Shown: piece after piece, positions 31,270-42,699 of the stretch
Numbering within the stretch: the stretch's first letter is position 1
How the letters are laid out: the number at the start of each line of letters is the position of its first letter
Assembly (NCBI GenBank): GCA_036426205.1
Contig: CM071568.1
Coordinates: 220,775,834 to 220,839,833 of the forward strand
DNA: 64,000 nucleotides
Reading direction: 5' to 3'
Origin: Ascaphus truei
Lineage: Eukaryota > Chordata > Amphibia > Anura > Ascaphidae
Made by a program: the position numbers and the translations under genes
Notes under the pieces: generated by a model
Told to the model about the DNA's origin: nothing
What the model saw: only the letters and a program-made list of their open reading frames with translations
The model's database searches: none

Positions 31270-32765
31270 ATGGATCAACCCCGATTCTACGGACGCAGGA
31301 ACACAGTCGCCTCTGCCGTCCCTGTTATGCAGAAAAAGCGAAAGGCGGCAGCCGTTTCCATGCCAAGGTCAAAGCGACAGGCTAAGGCCAATAAATAAAA
31401 CCTTCTGCTGACCCCAAAGGCTAAGGGTTTTAATAGACGTAAGCCTTATTATGTCAAGAACAAATACGCTGATGTACACGCAACGCAAAACAAATGGAAG
31501 CCAACCCATCGAACCCGCAGACCACTTCCTCCAATATGCTTTGACGATTCTGCCGCCGCTCTCCCGGATGCCTTCAGCCTGTCTTCTACACTACTCGGTC
31601 TCGATGCTACCGCCACCCTCCCCGAAACCCACAGGCCATCTTCGCCACTGCTCTTCGACGCTGCCGCTGGTGTCCCTGAAATCCACGGGTCACTTTCTCC
31701 TTTGCGCTTAGACGACTCTGCTGCTTATCGCCCGGAAATACAGAGGTCACTTTCTCCATTCCTCTTCGACGACGCTGCCGCTTCTCCTCTCCCAGAAATC
31801 CACAGGTAACCTCCTCCACCCTTCTTCGGTGACGCTGCTGCTTCTCTCCATGGAACCCCCATCTCATCCTCCATAGCACCCATCCACCCAGATGTCCACA
31901 GCACGCCATGCACAAGAAGCAGCTCGTTAGACCGGATGCTGAATGGGATAAGTGTGGATATCCCCGGGAACTCTATTGTGCTGGCAAAGATAGATCTGCT
32001 TCAGGAGACCATGCTAAATATGAATCAACGGATGCTAAATATGGATCAACGGATGGAGAAGATGGATCAACGGATGGAGAAGATGGATTGACGGATGGAG
32101 AAGATAGAGACTGACATAGCGGGGATTTATAATTTGCTCGGTGTTCATGTCCCTGTATCCCGACGACGGAGCAGGAGGGTGGCATGGATGTGATGAATGG
32201 GACCTTCGACCACCTTCCATCACCAAGCGCACCCCCTCCACCAGAAGATTTTGTGTACATTTTGTGTACAACCCCGTCAAGACCACGCCAGGAGACAACA
32301 CGGCGACCAAGACAGGAGGAAAGCTTCCTCCCAGTCAACCTACCCTCGCCCGCTGCCACAAGCACACCCGCTCACAGAAGAACACCCGCTTCCAGAACCC
32401 AACCTACATTCGCTTTCATCGATACGGTGCCCGACATCATCCTGCGCGATCTGCCACCGGCACTCAGGGAGAAGTATAGGGTGATGAATGCTGGTGTACC
32501 CCACAAATATGCCTTGTTAATTTTTAAGCACCACGTGTCCTACTTGATATACTGCGAGTGGGCCTACAAAGTGAACTATGAAGGAAATCGCAAAGAAAAG
32601 GCGCTTCCTGACAATTTATGAAAGACTATTCTGGAGGAATTGCGGCGCTTTTTTTCAATTACAGATCTGTTAATGAAAGGCGTTCGAGACTGCATTAATG
32701 GCATATTGCGCCATACAAGGCATCGGCCATGGAAGGACAATCTGGTGGGGTACGCATTTGCGTGA
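31270..32765 (+). pseudogene. Coiled-coil/BEN gene, copy B (broken)
   Basis: It starts MDQPRFYGRRNT at 31270 with the basic region (QKKRK, RSKRQAKANK), then a premature TAA at 31396. The Pro/Ser repeat region and a shortened heptad array (MDQRMEK) follow in shifting frames to ~32118. The BEN part begins at 32184 and is open to 32621 (TFAFIDTVPDIILRDLPP, LREKYRVMNAG, CEWAYKVNYEG). A CGA-to-TGA stop follows, then in-frame ILEELRRFF and RDCINGILRHTRHRPW to 32765. The linker-to-BEN junction is intact here, which shows copy A lost one base. Confidence 0.7.
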
Positions 32766-32793
32766 GTGTTTAACTGTTGTTTATTTTTTGTAA

Positions 32794-33330
32794 ATGTTTT
32801 GTTCCAATCCCCGAGGGCCGCAAACAGGCCCGGTTTTCAAAGGTTATCCTGAAAACCGGGCCTGTTTGCGGCCCTCGAGGACTGGAGTTGTGCAGGCTTG
32901 ATTGACTGCTCTGCACACCATCCTACGTAAATGTTTTGACTTGCTGTACTTTAATAAAGGGATGTTGCGTTTTGTATATTTTATGAATAAAGAATTTTTT
33001 AAAACAGGTACATACTGTTGTGCTGTACTGTACATGTTTTGACCTGCTGTATTTAAATAAAGGAGATGTTGTGTGTTTTAACTTGTATTAATAAATAAAT
33101 GTTTTATTTACTGTACACAAGACCTGCACAATTCCAGTCCCCGAGGGCAACAAACAGGCCCGGTTTTCAAAGGTTATCCTGAAAACTGGGCCTGTTTGCG
33201 GCCCTCGAGGACTGGAGTTGTGCAGGCTTGATTGACTGCTCTGCACACCATCCTACTGTAAATGTTTTGACTTGCTGTACTTTAATAAAGGAGATGTTGC
33301 GTTTTGTATATTTTATAAATAAAGAATTTT
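32794..33330. repeat. Duplicated hairpin repeat 3' of BEN gene, copy B
   Basis: Two palindromes (about 32800-32903 and 33122-33227; arms GGGCCGCAAACAGGCCCGG / complement) are each followed by ATGTTTTGACTTGCTGTACT and AATAAAG. AATAAA appears in each block as a poly(A) signal for the BEN gene. Confidence 0.7.
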
Positions 33331-33778
33331 TTTTTAAACAACATGTGACTGTAAACCATACTGACTGACTGTAAATGTTTTTACTTTCTGTACATAAATG
33401 TTTTCACTAGCAGTAAACCATACACCTGTTGATGTTTTGAATTGCTGTGCACTTAAAATGTTTTTACATTGTACAGTATTTGTAAATAAATGTTTTTGTA
33501 CTTCACCAATAAAAGAAAATGTTGATTTGTTTTAAATTGTTCCATTGTCTCCTTTGATTCTGTAACAAAATACAGTGTTTCTACAATGGACAGTACTGTC
33601 CAGGCATACTGCACTGTATACTGTATAGAAGACACATACTGTATGTACTGGAATACATGTAGAATAAATGAATACTTTTTATTTTCTCGGGTTTATTATA
33701 CAGTATACTGTATATAAAAAAAAGCATTGTATACAGTACGGTCTGAAAACATCAGCATACTGTTTCAGGTATTCTATC

Positions 33779-33932
33779 CTAACCAATAACAACGGCCACT
33801 AAACTGTAGAATCCGGTACGTGTTTTTTTAAATCCGATTCTGCAATGTGCAGGCATTGTTACACGAAGCGATATTATCCATCGAAATCCCTCCATTTGCC
33901 GTTTTCCGCATGAGATGACAACGTTTTCTTTG
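33779..33932 (-). CDS. Forkhead-like gene exon 2, copy B
   Basis: The acceptor TTTTTCCTCAG precedes ENVVISCGKRQMEGFRWIIS and about 30 more residues to a TAG. Joined to exon 1 at the conserved GTGAGT donor the frame continues, giving a C-terminal tail of ~50 residues. No known motif is seen in this tail. Confidence 0.5.
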
Positions 33933-34255
33933 CTGAGGAAAAAATAAATAAAAGTTTTACTGTGATGGTCAGTCCCCCAAAGAAGTTCCCAGTCAGTCCC
34001 ACCAATAATTTTCTCGGGGGGCGTCTCCTGTTCACATGCGCATGCGCCTACCGTCGATGTGATGACACACATATGCGTTTCAAGAAGTTTCCAATGCACA
34101 TGCGCCTAGCTTTTCACCAATTGTGCAGTATCTACTGTAGAAGCCGCTCAGCCAATGATATTGCTTACAGGAGAATCGCTTGACTTTTGAATCGCACTGA
34201 TATTGATATTTTCAAAATAAAAAATAACAGCATAAAATACGGCAACATTACTCAC

Positions 34256-34860
34256 CATAGAATTTCACAATCAGCTGGCACCGGGCCACTGCCAGTCCCG
34301 TATTCTTGATCATACACGTCGTTGACAGATGACAGCGGGACTACTACACCTGTAGTCAGCTGATGAGGCTGGAAATCGCTTAGGTACAGTACATGCAAGC
34401 TTGCTCGAAACTGTACGTGAAATCCGGCTCAGGCTGCAGGTATCCGTGCGTGGACAAACAGCAAGGGTTGTCACTGACGGTTGGACCGTTATTGGAAGCC
34501 GGTGATGGTGCTGGTGCATTGCTTGCCAGCGACTGTCGTTTCTTAGTTGGTTTTAACACAACCTTTCGCCTTTTGCCGTTTGCATGATCATAGATACAGG
34601 AAAAACCCGGTGATACGCACCAATACCCTCCAATAAATTCGGGATCAATGAGAAAAAAACATGGATCGCTACATAACTTTTTCCTTATTGCACGCTTCCA
34701 CACATGATGAGCTGGCGAAAATTTGTAAAAGTCATAGTTTTCGATAAAATACTGATAAATTTGAACAACTGTTGCCATCTGTTGCATTAATCGCGGCCCA
34801 TATTAAAAAAGCGTACGTTCTATCGGGTTTTTGGAACACGGGCTGCATTTGTACACTCAT
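34256..34860 (-). pseudogene. Forkhead-like gene exon 1, copy B
   Basis: It starts MSVQMQPVFQKPDRTYAFLI at 34860. A frameshift near 34770 is followed by IYQYFIENYDFYKF, WKRAIRKKLCSDPCF and GGYWCVSPGFS, then the NLS-like KRRKVVLKPTKKR. The Asn and His positions of the recognition helix are Arg and Lys here (His and Lys in copy A). A second frameshift near 34390 disrupts the tail. The exon ends at the complement of ATG|GTGAGT. An upstream in-frame ATG at 35028 could extend the N-terminus. Confidence 0.7.
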
Positions 34861-35258
34861 GGCGGCGGGACTGACTCTGGAGAATAAAAGAAACTGGTGT
34901 TTGTCTCTCTTTAATATGAAAAGCCTGAATTGATACATTATTGTAACCTCTTCCTTCAGTCCCAAGGCCAATTTACAATTGCCCACTTTGGTATCTTTTT
35001 TAAACGAAACACCTGCAAGTCGACACATTACTGAAGCGCATGCGCATTACAATTCATGAATATCTGCCATCTGGCGGACACGCGAAGAATTGCAACCTAT
35101 TAAATCTGAACCATTCTCAATAAACGCATCAATCGCGGCTGAGAATGCAACATGAATGCGGCATGAATGCGGCATGAACCCAGTGAAGTGCGTAGCATTC
35201 GGAAAAAAATCCCGGAAAAATGCGGTGATGTTGGAGAATAAAAGGGGCCACGACAGTA

Positions 35259-36640
35259 ACTCTACCACTGTACATATATTTGCTCTGTGTGCACTTATAA
35301 ATATAACATTAGCTCCACCCCTTTTTTATGGGTGATTAATTCATGATAATGGCCGCTTCTACCACTGGCGCAATGTGTATATCCCACAGCAACGTGTCAG
35401 AGAGGGCAATAACATTTACGACATCTGTGCTGGAGATTTGGAAAGTATCCATAGGAAGAGCTACCTGAAGTACATACAGAACATACCGTACATACAGTAC
35501 ATACAGTATATACAGTACATACAGTAGATACAGTACATACAGTACATACATATGAAGATGTGCACTCACAGATCTTGATGTAAGGATTTTGGCTGATCCA
35601 TGCCAGGTTTTTATTACGGTCCAGGTTTTCTGTCTCTCCTGCCCTTTCAGCAAACTGTGGGCATTTTGGGTACTGGCAGCCTGCTTTATAAGGCTGCAGT
35701 TACTATAGGGAGTTGCCGAGCAAAGTTCTACCGTTTGCAGCTCCTGTTGGTCTTTGCAGTAATGCCTTACCCTCTTGCCTCTTTTGATTCCCTGTTGCTG
35801 ACCCCGGACCGTGACCCTGACCTCGCTGCCTTCCACCTGCCCTATGTTTATTTGCATCCCTACCTCAGCCCTGCGGGTCCGCTTCCTGATTTGAGATGAC
35901 CACCATCACAGTTGAGACTTGTCAAAGTGTTTTTATTCCATGTTTGTTCAACATTTCTGAGGGGCTTTATCAAAATAGCAAACAGAGCCACCTTATACCA
36001 GTATGCATATCCTTGTGAAGGAACAGGAAAAAGAGCATTGTGAGTAATTGGCATGAAAGAGCTCCTCCCTCTAGTGAGAAGGAGGCATGACGAGGTGAAA
36101 ATCAATAAGAGAAAAAAAATGTATCAAAGCAAAGGATAATATTTAAGCAATAGTAACAAATACAGATATTGCAAGACCTACCGTCCTCGTCACTGCAAAC
36201 CAACACAGTGAAATCTGCATCCCCAAATTTGCGGTCCGGAAGTATTAAAGCAGCATTAATTGCCCTAGGCCAGGCAGTCTGTAATAGCTGTGCAGAGGAG
36301 TCCCAGAGAGAGAAACTCTTTCCGTGTCTCCCCAAAGCAGCTCTTACAGACTCCAGTCTGTTCTGCTTTTTGATGATGTAAATGCCCGAATAAGGTTCTC
36401 TAAGTTAGGAGTGCACAAGGTGAAAGCACATCCCCTTCAAGGCCAAACCACCCACCCCTGGGCAACTACCTCCTTCACACACCATTTACCACCAACAGCC
36501 ACCCCATTCCCCACCCCCCTCCCGACACACACACATGCAGTAATGGGCAACAGTCATATTAGCCAAATCTGACTAATAGTGCTTTGGTCACTTCCAAAGG
36601 ATATAAAATATAAATTACAATAAAATAAACATTACATTAC
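35259..36640. other. Unassigned DNA with a TACAGTACATA minisatellite
   Basis: At 35466-35553 a ~10-bp unit (TACAGTACATA-like) is repeated about nine times. The rest has no supported gene; the longer ORFs have no recognisable content. A short (CA) and C-rich tract lies at 36490-36540. Confidence 0.45.
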
Positions 36641-36644
36641 AATA

Positions 36645-36960
36645 AGACACTGGAGGCTATGCATTAAGTAGTGATAACTGTTTTTAAGAGCACTAATTGG
36701 CTTTTAAGGCCAATACAGCCTGCTGCGCGATTCACTAAGCAGTGATAACAGCACTTCATAGACCTTAAAAGGCCTTTTTTCAGCCCTGTGAAAAAAATCC
36801 GTCCAATTAGGCAAAAAACGGCTAACACGTAGTTTTTTGCCAGTCACCGGGATTCTCTAAACAGTGATAAGTCAACGTGCTTTAAAAGCATGCCAGAATA
36901 ACGCACCAGCTAAAGGCAGATGCAAAAGAAGTGAACACAGTAAACAAATCTTTGTTTACC
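36645..36960. repeat. Dispersed repeat with AGTGATAA units
   Basis: The phrase GATTCTCTAAACAGTGATAA and two variants (GCATTAAGTAGTGATAAC, GATTCACTAAGCAGTGATAA) recur at ~80-120-bp spacing. It is non-coding. Confidence 0.45.
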
Positions 36961-37064
36961 TTTTTCAGGCACACCATTAATACAACAGGCTGGTGGGTGT
37001 CCCCGGGTGATCCCCACAGGAGTCCATGGGCCCCATGGGGTCCACGGGTGGTCCTCACTGGTGT

Positions 37065-37290
37065 CTGGAGACCCCGGGTGTTGTCATGAATATTTGTGTG
37101 TTCCCCGGATTCCCCAGGTGTTGTTGTGAATGTTTGTGTGTCCCGGAGTCACTGGGTGTTGTCGTGAATATTTGTGTTTGTCCCGGGGTCCCTGGGTGTT
37201 GTTGTGAATTTTTGTGTGTATCCCGGGGTCCCTGGGTGTTGTCGTAAATATTTGTGTGTGTCCCGGGGTCGCCGGGTGTTGTCGTGAATA
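37065..37290 (+). repeat. ~48-bp GC-rich minisatellite
   Basis: The unit is near CCCGGGGTCCCTGGGTGTTG then TCGTGAATATTTGTGTG, repeated about five times. ORFs through it are repeat artefacts. Confidence 0.8.
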
Positions 37291-37467
37291 TTTATCACTC
37301 GCTGATTGTGCAAGTTGTATGTGACGCACACATGAAAATTCTGAGTGTGGTAGTCCTATTCCCCGGTGCCTGCCACGATTCCCATATCCTGCAGAACTCT
37401 TTAGTCTTCCATGCATTTGAAGCGGTGGAATTCGAGGACGGTTGGCTATTGGATCAGTCAATGTTAT
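37290..37467 (+). pseudogene. PIF/Harbinger transposase fragment
   Basis: The frame reads IVQVVCDAHMKILSVVVLFP, then GACHDSHILQNS and FEDGWLLDQSM. This matches the DDE nuclease of Harbinger/HARBI1-like transposases, whose pattern is VCD...GSxHDSxIxxxS...LLGDSGY. The D of VCD and the HDS motif are present; the final GDSGY is LDQSM. Only ~55 residues remain and a minisatellite replaces the N-terminal side, so it is a relic. Confidence 0.75.
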
Positions 37468-37469
37468 AG

Positions 37470-38340
37470 AAGCTGCACTTATATCTAAAGTTCATGTACA
37501 GGTTAATGTTTCATTCTGTTTTGATAATATATAATGTAACAACAAATCATTTGAAACATTTTATATGTTGTACGTTATATGCAAAAATATATAATACGTT
37601 ATATACAAAATATATAATCCATGTTATGCAGCTTTAAATTGTCTTCAATTATTAATCACACAACAATAGGGATTTAGTGTCCACAACACAGTCATTGCGT
37701 CCATATTGCAGTATTAATACTATAGCCATCAGAGGCGTCATGTTTATAATGTTCAACTTATGTCCTCATGACACTACTGTATGTCAAAGCTAATAATTTA
37801 GGAATATTGGATTGTAATGTCATGTGTGGTACATTCTTCACTCACTTTCATGTACTAGGACATGGCAATAGGTAATGTTTTGAGTATTTGTTCCATATTA
37901 TGAACAAAGAATGTGGTGTTCTATTCAAACAATAATAATAAAAAATGAGAAATATGTGTGTATTAAATCATGAATGCAATATATTGGTCGTATAAGTTAT
38001 GTGCCCTAAAACTCACTTAAACTTAATTGTTCTAGTGTGATTGTGTGGCTCCCCAAAGAAAGGGTAACTCTGACTACCCTAGTCAAATGTGGTAAAGTAA
38101 GAAAAGAGTGTTACCAAGTGGCTGCCTGGATGTGATCACAAAATATACTGTAACAATCGCACTTTGTAACAAATACAACCATATGAATCAAAAAACGTCC
38201 TGTTGAGTGTTAATCCCAATTAGTCCAATGCTGGTAAATGAATCCAGAAGGAATTCAGCACATGGTATGCAGCACATGAAAAAAGAAAAATAAGGCACAC
38301 ATAGTGTAATACTGCCATGACATAGTAAGATACTCTATTG
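37470..38340. other. Unassigned AT-rich DNA
   Basis: I see no ORF or repeat that I can assign. Confidence 0.4.
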
Positions 38341-38870
38341 TAGAAGGAATGATAAGTTCCTTAGAGGTAGGAAATAGTCCAGATAGTAAGATGAAAAAAG
38401 ATACATTTAATATTCAATAAAAATAAACATTAAAAAATTGGCTCCGCTTCTCATGCTGGCGAAAATTGAAATCCTACTTACTAGACACCAGTAAATATTA
38501 TGGTTTGAATACTGTGAAGTCACAGGGAACAGCTTTTCATCGCAAATGACTGCCTCTGGAGTCCTAACAGCATGTCCCCCAGACCTGGTGGGACGCATTG
38601 ATCCTCCGGTGGTCAACAAGATGCTTGCTTCTTTCCCCTTTAACTCGTCTCGGATTTCCAGCTGTCCCGCGTACTTGCTTGCTCTTTCGGGAGAGCCGAT
38701 GGTACAACGCAAGCTGGTTCCGGGTATGCTGCGATTGGTCTCGAGTCTCTTTCTATGAGGTATGAGTGCACATCGATGTTACTATGTTCGCACATGCGTG
38801 AGAATAAAGCAAACTCCACCCTATGCATTTCATGGATCACTCTGCTTCGTCAGGGGTATGGTGTATAGGA
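38340..38870 (-). mobile_element. Penelope-like 3' UTR/pseudo-LTR remnant with hammerhead-like core
   Basis: The minus strand has CCCCTGACGAAGCAG, then ...CCATGAAATGCATAGGG at 38860-38818. The core CTGACGA and GAAA boxes are in order, but stem II pairs poorly. The rest is a GC-richer non-coding sequence like other PLE 3' ends. Confidence 0.5.
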
Positions 38871-39004
38871 GTTAGATCCATTCAATGCTTTAAAAAGTCC
38901 CATCACTTACTCACATAAAAGCAAAACATGTGGTATCATTTGGCAATTAAAACATGCTTTTCTACACTTACTATATTCCTTCCTAAACCTCTATTAACTA
39001 AATA

Positions 39005-39007
39005 AAC

Positions 39008-39039
<32 letters not shown>

Positions 39040-39072
39040 GTATATATATATGTATATATATTTATATATGTG

Positions 39073-39104
<32 letters not shown>

Positions 39105-39108
39105 TATA
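39005..39108 (+). repeat. TATG/TATA microsatellite
   Basis: This is a run of GTAT and TATA units with no coding content. Confidence 0.9.
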
Positions 39109-39345
39109 ATGCAGAAAATAGCCGTGTTAGTCCAGTTGCGATAGTGCAGAATAAATGAGTTCTTCAGTATTCGGTGATACCTTTTTTATTGGACTAACAA
39201 TTTATGTCATAGGACAAGCTTTCGAGAGTTATCCTCTCTTCTTCAGGTCAAGCAATACTGATATACAAAGGGTTCAATGGCTAAAACAGTGTGGAGAGAG
39301 GGGGAAACCCCCCCCCCAGATATTTACTGTAGATAAGGTAGGGTG
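39109..39345 (-). mobile_element. Penelope-like pseudo-LTR (second family)
   Basis: On the minus strand it contains a hammerhead-like motif (39250-39210) and a segment around GGACTAACACGGCTATTTTC. It lies 3' of the GIY-YIG ORF at 39443-39880, in the order expected for a PLE. Confidence 0.7.
39210..39250 (-). ncRNA. Hammerhead-like motif of second PLE family
   Basis: The order is CTGAAGA, stem II AGAGAG-GATAA-CTCTC, GAAA, then a short GCTT and the triplet GTC. Core boxes and stem II are good. Stem I pairing is weak by eye. Confidence 0.55.
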
Positions 39346-39442
39346 TTAAGTGTTTGAAGCCAGGGGACAGTGTCAAAGAAAGGTGGGGAGGGATACTGGG
39401 GGGGAGAGAAAGTGTGGATAAGAATAGAGGCAAGCAGGATAA

Positions 39443-39880
39443 TTACAAGCAATTTTGATAGGGTGTGAGAAAACTCATGTCCGCATTAAGTCCTTTGGTT
39501 TTGGTGTCAAAGAGTCTTATCATTCTGAGTTCAAATGTTTTCCGTTCTTGGGTGCTTTTAAATATTCCATTGAGGATTTTGATTTTTAGATCATTTATGG
39601 AATGATCTGGTTGTGAGAAGTGATGTCCCACTGGTGAGCAGTATCTTCCTTCTTCATGATGGAGTATAGAGTGTCTGTGCATATTCATTCTTCCTTGTAG
39701 TTTTTGGCTGGTTTCCCCAATGTAGCAACCTTGGTCACATTTGTTGCACTGAATCATATACACTAAATTCCTGGATGTGCAGCTGTATGATCCTTTAACA
39801 TTGAATGTTCTATGGTTGTGACTGGCTGTGGGATCCTGGCAAATATGTTTGCAGAGTTTGCAGCGTTTGTTGTTGTCTAT
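39443..39880 (-). pseudogene. Penelope-like GIY-YIG endonuclease, C-terminal fragment
   Basis: On the minus strand the frame reads [25 protein letters not shown], then [18 protein letters not shown] and [20 protein letters not shown]. These are the linker Cys motif, the GIY-YIG core (YMIQC...CYIGET), the catalytic Arg/His region and the C-terminal part of Penelope-like endonucleases. It nicks target DNA during insertion. The C-terminal ~145 residues are open. The N-terminal RT is absent because a TA-rich array begins at ~39880. The sequence differs clearly from the main PLE (QYIGRTKRSL), so it is another family. Confidence 0.85.
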
Positions 39881-40334
39881 ATATATATCTATATATATAT
39901 CTATATATATATCTATATATATATATGTATATATATGTATATATATGTATATATATGTATATATATGTATATATATGTATATATATGTATATATATGTAT
40001 ATATAGATGTTCTATTGTATGTTATATATGTATGATATATGTATATATAGTATGTATATATATATATATATATGAGAGAGAAAAAACATTGTGACCCAAT
40101 GGGAGACAAAAACAGCACTCAGGGTACTAAGGCAAAAACAATTGTATATATATATATCTATATCTATATATATCATATATATCTATATTATATATCTAAT
40201 ACTATATATAATATCTATATATATTCTATTATAGATATCTAATATATATGTATATATATGTATATATATGTATATATATGTATATATTAGTATATATATG
40301 TATAATATGTATATATATGTATATATATGTATAT

Positions 40335-40372
<38 letters not shown>
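39880..40372. repeat. TATATATG/TATATATC arrays with a PLE fragment
   Basis: Octamer arrays occupy 39880-40070 and 40145-40370. Between them 40071-40140 repeats the start of the palindrome at 40372 (GAGAGAG...TGTGACCCAATGGGAGAC). All Ile/Tyr-rich ORFs here are artefacts. Confidence 0.9.
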
Positions 40373-40381
<9 letters not shown>

Positions 40382-40470
40382 AAAACATTGTGACCCAATG
40401 GGAGACAAAAACAGCACTCAGGGTACTAATGCAAAAAACAATTGTATTAAAGAAAAACAGGCACAAAAAT

Positions 40471-40507
40471 CCAACGTTCCGGTCCTATATAGGACCTTCC
40501 TCAGGGA
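40471..40507 (-). ncRNA. Hammerhead-like motif, left arm (mutated)
   Basis: The minus strand reads CTGAGGA, stem II AGGTCC-TATATA-GGACC, then GGAACG where the right arm has GAAACG. The GAAA box is broken. Confidence 0.5.
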
Positions 40508-40802
40508 GGTGCTAGAGAACACTGCCCATGAAATACATTTATACCCTCCACCAACCTGTGCAAGCAATTAGAAGCAGCTGTTTATAATTAAAAAGGGATA
40601 CTGTGGACACCTGGGAGCTCCATCATCACCGCGCATCAGTTAGGCTTCACTGCAAGTCTGAAGCCTGACTGATGCACGGTGATGACAGAGCTCCCAGGCG
40701 TCCAGAGTATCCCTTTTTAATTATTAACAGCTGCTTCTAATTGCTTGCACAGGTTGGTGGAGGGTATACAGTAAATGTTTTTCATGGGCAGTGTTCTCTA
40801 GC

Positions 40803-40845
40803 ACGCCCCTGAGGAAGGTCCTATACAGGACCGAAACGTTGGATT
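40803..40845 (+). ncRNA. Hammerhead-like motif, right arm
   Basis: CTGAGGA, stem II GGTCC-TATACA-GGACC and GAAAC are intact. The expected NUH triplet and stem I closure after GTTGGA are not clear. Confidence 0.5.
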
Positions 40846-40994
40846 TTTGTGCCTGTTTTTCTTTAATACAATTATTTTTTGCATTGCTACCCTGAGTGCT
40901 GTTTTTGTCTCCCATTGGGTCACAACGTTTTTCTATTGATTACTATAGAACATGCACCTACTCTATTCAAGCCAGTGAAGTGCCTGCTGTTACT

Positions 40995-41014
40995 ATTCTC
41001 TCTCTCTCTCTGTC

Positions 41015-41087
<73 letters not shown>
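40995..41087 (+). repeat. TC then TA microsatellite
   Basis: This is a (TC)n tract followed by (TA)n and is non-coding. Confidence 0.9.
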
Positions 41088-41090
<3 letters not shown>

Positions 41091-41240
41091 TGCTTGACAA
41101 ATCACCCAAAAATCTACTCCGCCGAACCAAAAAATCTACTCGCCACAAAGTCGCCAGTCCGGCGCCCCGTAGATCCCGGAAAACAGACCCGCTAAGAACC
41201 CACCCCTGAGTCCCGACCACAGACACCACGCCCATAGTCA
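41088..41240. repeat. hAT-like terminal fragment (tentative)
   Basis: CAGTGCTTGACAAATCACCC followed by repeated AAATCTACTC(G)CC words looks like the end of a hAT-type element. No matching opposite end was found. Confidence 0.35.
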
Positions 41241-41244
41241 CGCC

Positions 41245-41750
41245 CCCGCTTTTAAAAAAATACATAAATAAAATAAATTGAATAAATTCCTAGTAAGAAC
41301 ATTCGTTTTTGACATAAGTTTATTTATTGTATTACATTATACTACAATTGGTCCTTGTTACGTGTGTGTGTGTGTGTGTGTATGGGAGAGAGAGTTTGAG
41401 TATGTGTGTGTGTGTTTGTGTGAATAAATGTCAGATCTAGAAAAAAAAGCCAGATGTGAATGACTAGTTTCCTGAACCCCTTAACCAGTATCTAGACGTC
41501 CCCGCTTCACAATATTTAAAGCAGCAATCCCACCTGGGATCTTACCTGATCCGCAGTCCCTCAATGTCCAAGTACCCTCATTCCCGCAATGTTATACATT
41601 GGAGGGGAGGTGTTCCTTACCTGTCTTCTGGGTTGGGGGGGATTCCGATGTCTCCCGGGTGAAGTTTGAGTCAGATCTGGAAGAAAGCAGTATAGGTTAT
41701 TTCGGTGTAGTATAGGGCAGTTAAGATATACAGGGTAAATAAGATATCCA
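41245..41750. other. Unassigned DNA
   Basis: It includes a (TG)n tract at 41360-41420 and a TTTAAAGCAGCAATCCC segment near 41516 that resembles the piggyBac-type MITE start near 60308. I see no gene. Confidence 0.4.
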
Positions 41751-41754
41751 GATC

Positions 41755-41990
41755 GAGAGTGTGAGACAGAGAGTGTGTGAGACAGAGACAGAGAGACAGA
41801 GAGGGGAGAGAGACAGAGAGGGGAGAGAGACAGAGGGGGGAGAGACAGAGAGACAGAGAGGGGAGAGAGACGGAGAGACAGAGAGGGGAGAGAGACAGAG
41901 AGGGGAGAGAGACAGAGAGGGTGAGAGAGACAGAGAGGGGAGAGAGACAGAGAGGGGAGAGAGACAGAGAGGGGAGAGAGACAGAGATAG
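41755..41990 (+). repeat. GAGAGACAGAGAGGG minisatellite
   Basis: Purine-rich units of ~17 bp are repeated about a dozen times. All ORFs on either strand here are artefacts. Confidence 0.9.
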
Positions 41991-42235
41991 ATCTCCCCCC
42001 TCACCCCCTGAGCAGGGTGAGGGCATTGGTCCACAGCACTATGGTGCTATCAGCTCTACTCAAGGTGGCTGAGTCTCTCCTCTCCTCTCACTGGCATGCT
42101 CCCAGCTCAGACTCTGTCTGGGCCTCAGCCCAGTTAACCCCTTGTCTCCCTGGTGAGGTTAGAGGGTGGCCAATTGGGGTGTAACCCCTTTAATCCCAGG
42201 CCAAATCCTCCCCATCGCCACACCTCCCCTGCTCA
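41990..42235. repeat. Segment repeated at 47157-47470
   Basis: Two blocks, X (GATCTCCCCCCTCACCCCCT ... CAGACTCT) and Y (CTGGGCCTCAGCCCAGTTAA ... CCTCCCCAT), occur here as X-Y and at 47157-47470 as Y-spacer-X. They bracket the retroelement-like region, but the order differs, so they are not a simple LTR pair. Confidence 0.6.
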
Positions 42236-42699
42236 ATGGGTGCCTGGTGCCCCAGTCGCCTCCCCCAGGCACTGGGGTACTACTGGAGCCCTTGACGCAC
42301 TCAATAAGTTCTGAGGGGTTGGCCTGGCAAAATTGTTCTCCGGCATTGTCCAGTACATTGTCCTGGCCACAGTGGATTGTAATGTCCAGATCCTGTGGAG
42401 CAGGGCTCCACCTTGGCTGCCGGGCATTCTCCATTGCCTCCCTCTGCCCCCCACCCAGTGCATTGGGAACCAAGTCCATGGTGAAGGGCCCCGTTGCAGA
42501 CCAGGCTGCACACTGCCCAGAGACTGGCATGTTTCTGCACTTGCAGGAGACCAGCTATCCAGCACAGACCGTCGCTTTCCTGTCAACCAAGTCTGGGAAA
42601 GAGCTAGGTCACTATCCTGTAGGGACCCTACCTGCTCTGGCCCTGTGCCTACTTGTAGCTGCTCTGCTATACTCCTGACTCTCCTCCCTGGCTGCCTAT

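Larger units (their letters stand above)
26964..35256 (-). mobile_element. Giant Tc1/mariner-type transposon, copy B
   Basis: The ends are TA-CAGTGGCGGCCACATTTATCC and ...GGGGCCACGACAG-TA. Gene order is that of copy A in reverse: forkhead-like gene (-), BEN gene (+), transposase (-). The copies differ by many small changes, by tandem repeat content, and by the MITE present only in copy A, so they are old independent insertions and not a recent duplication. Confidence 0.85.
40372..40935. mobile_element. Palindromic PLE pseudo-LTR pair (third family)
   Basis: Two ~240-bp arms are inverted copies, from ACATTGTGACCCAATGGGAG through AAACAGGCACAAAAATCC, CTAGAGAACACTGCCCATG and GCAAGCAATTAGAAGCAGC, to a central AGCCTGACTGATGC. 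Each arm has a hammerhead-like core pointing outward. This resembles head-to-head PLE pseudo-LTRs without coding sequence. Confidence 0.7.

Noticed and set aside
37065..37461. CRISPR-like regular repeats
   Set aside because: The units are contiguous variants of a ~48-bp minisatellite without unique spacers, in a eukaryotic genome.
39805..41105. Many Tyr/Ile-rich and Ser/Leu-rich ORFs
   Set aside because: They come from TA, TATG and TC microsatellites on both strands.
41561..42184. Arg/Glu-rich and Ser/Leu-rich ORFs of 100-157 codons
   Set aside because: They are products of a purine-rich minisatellite read in several frames.
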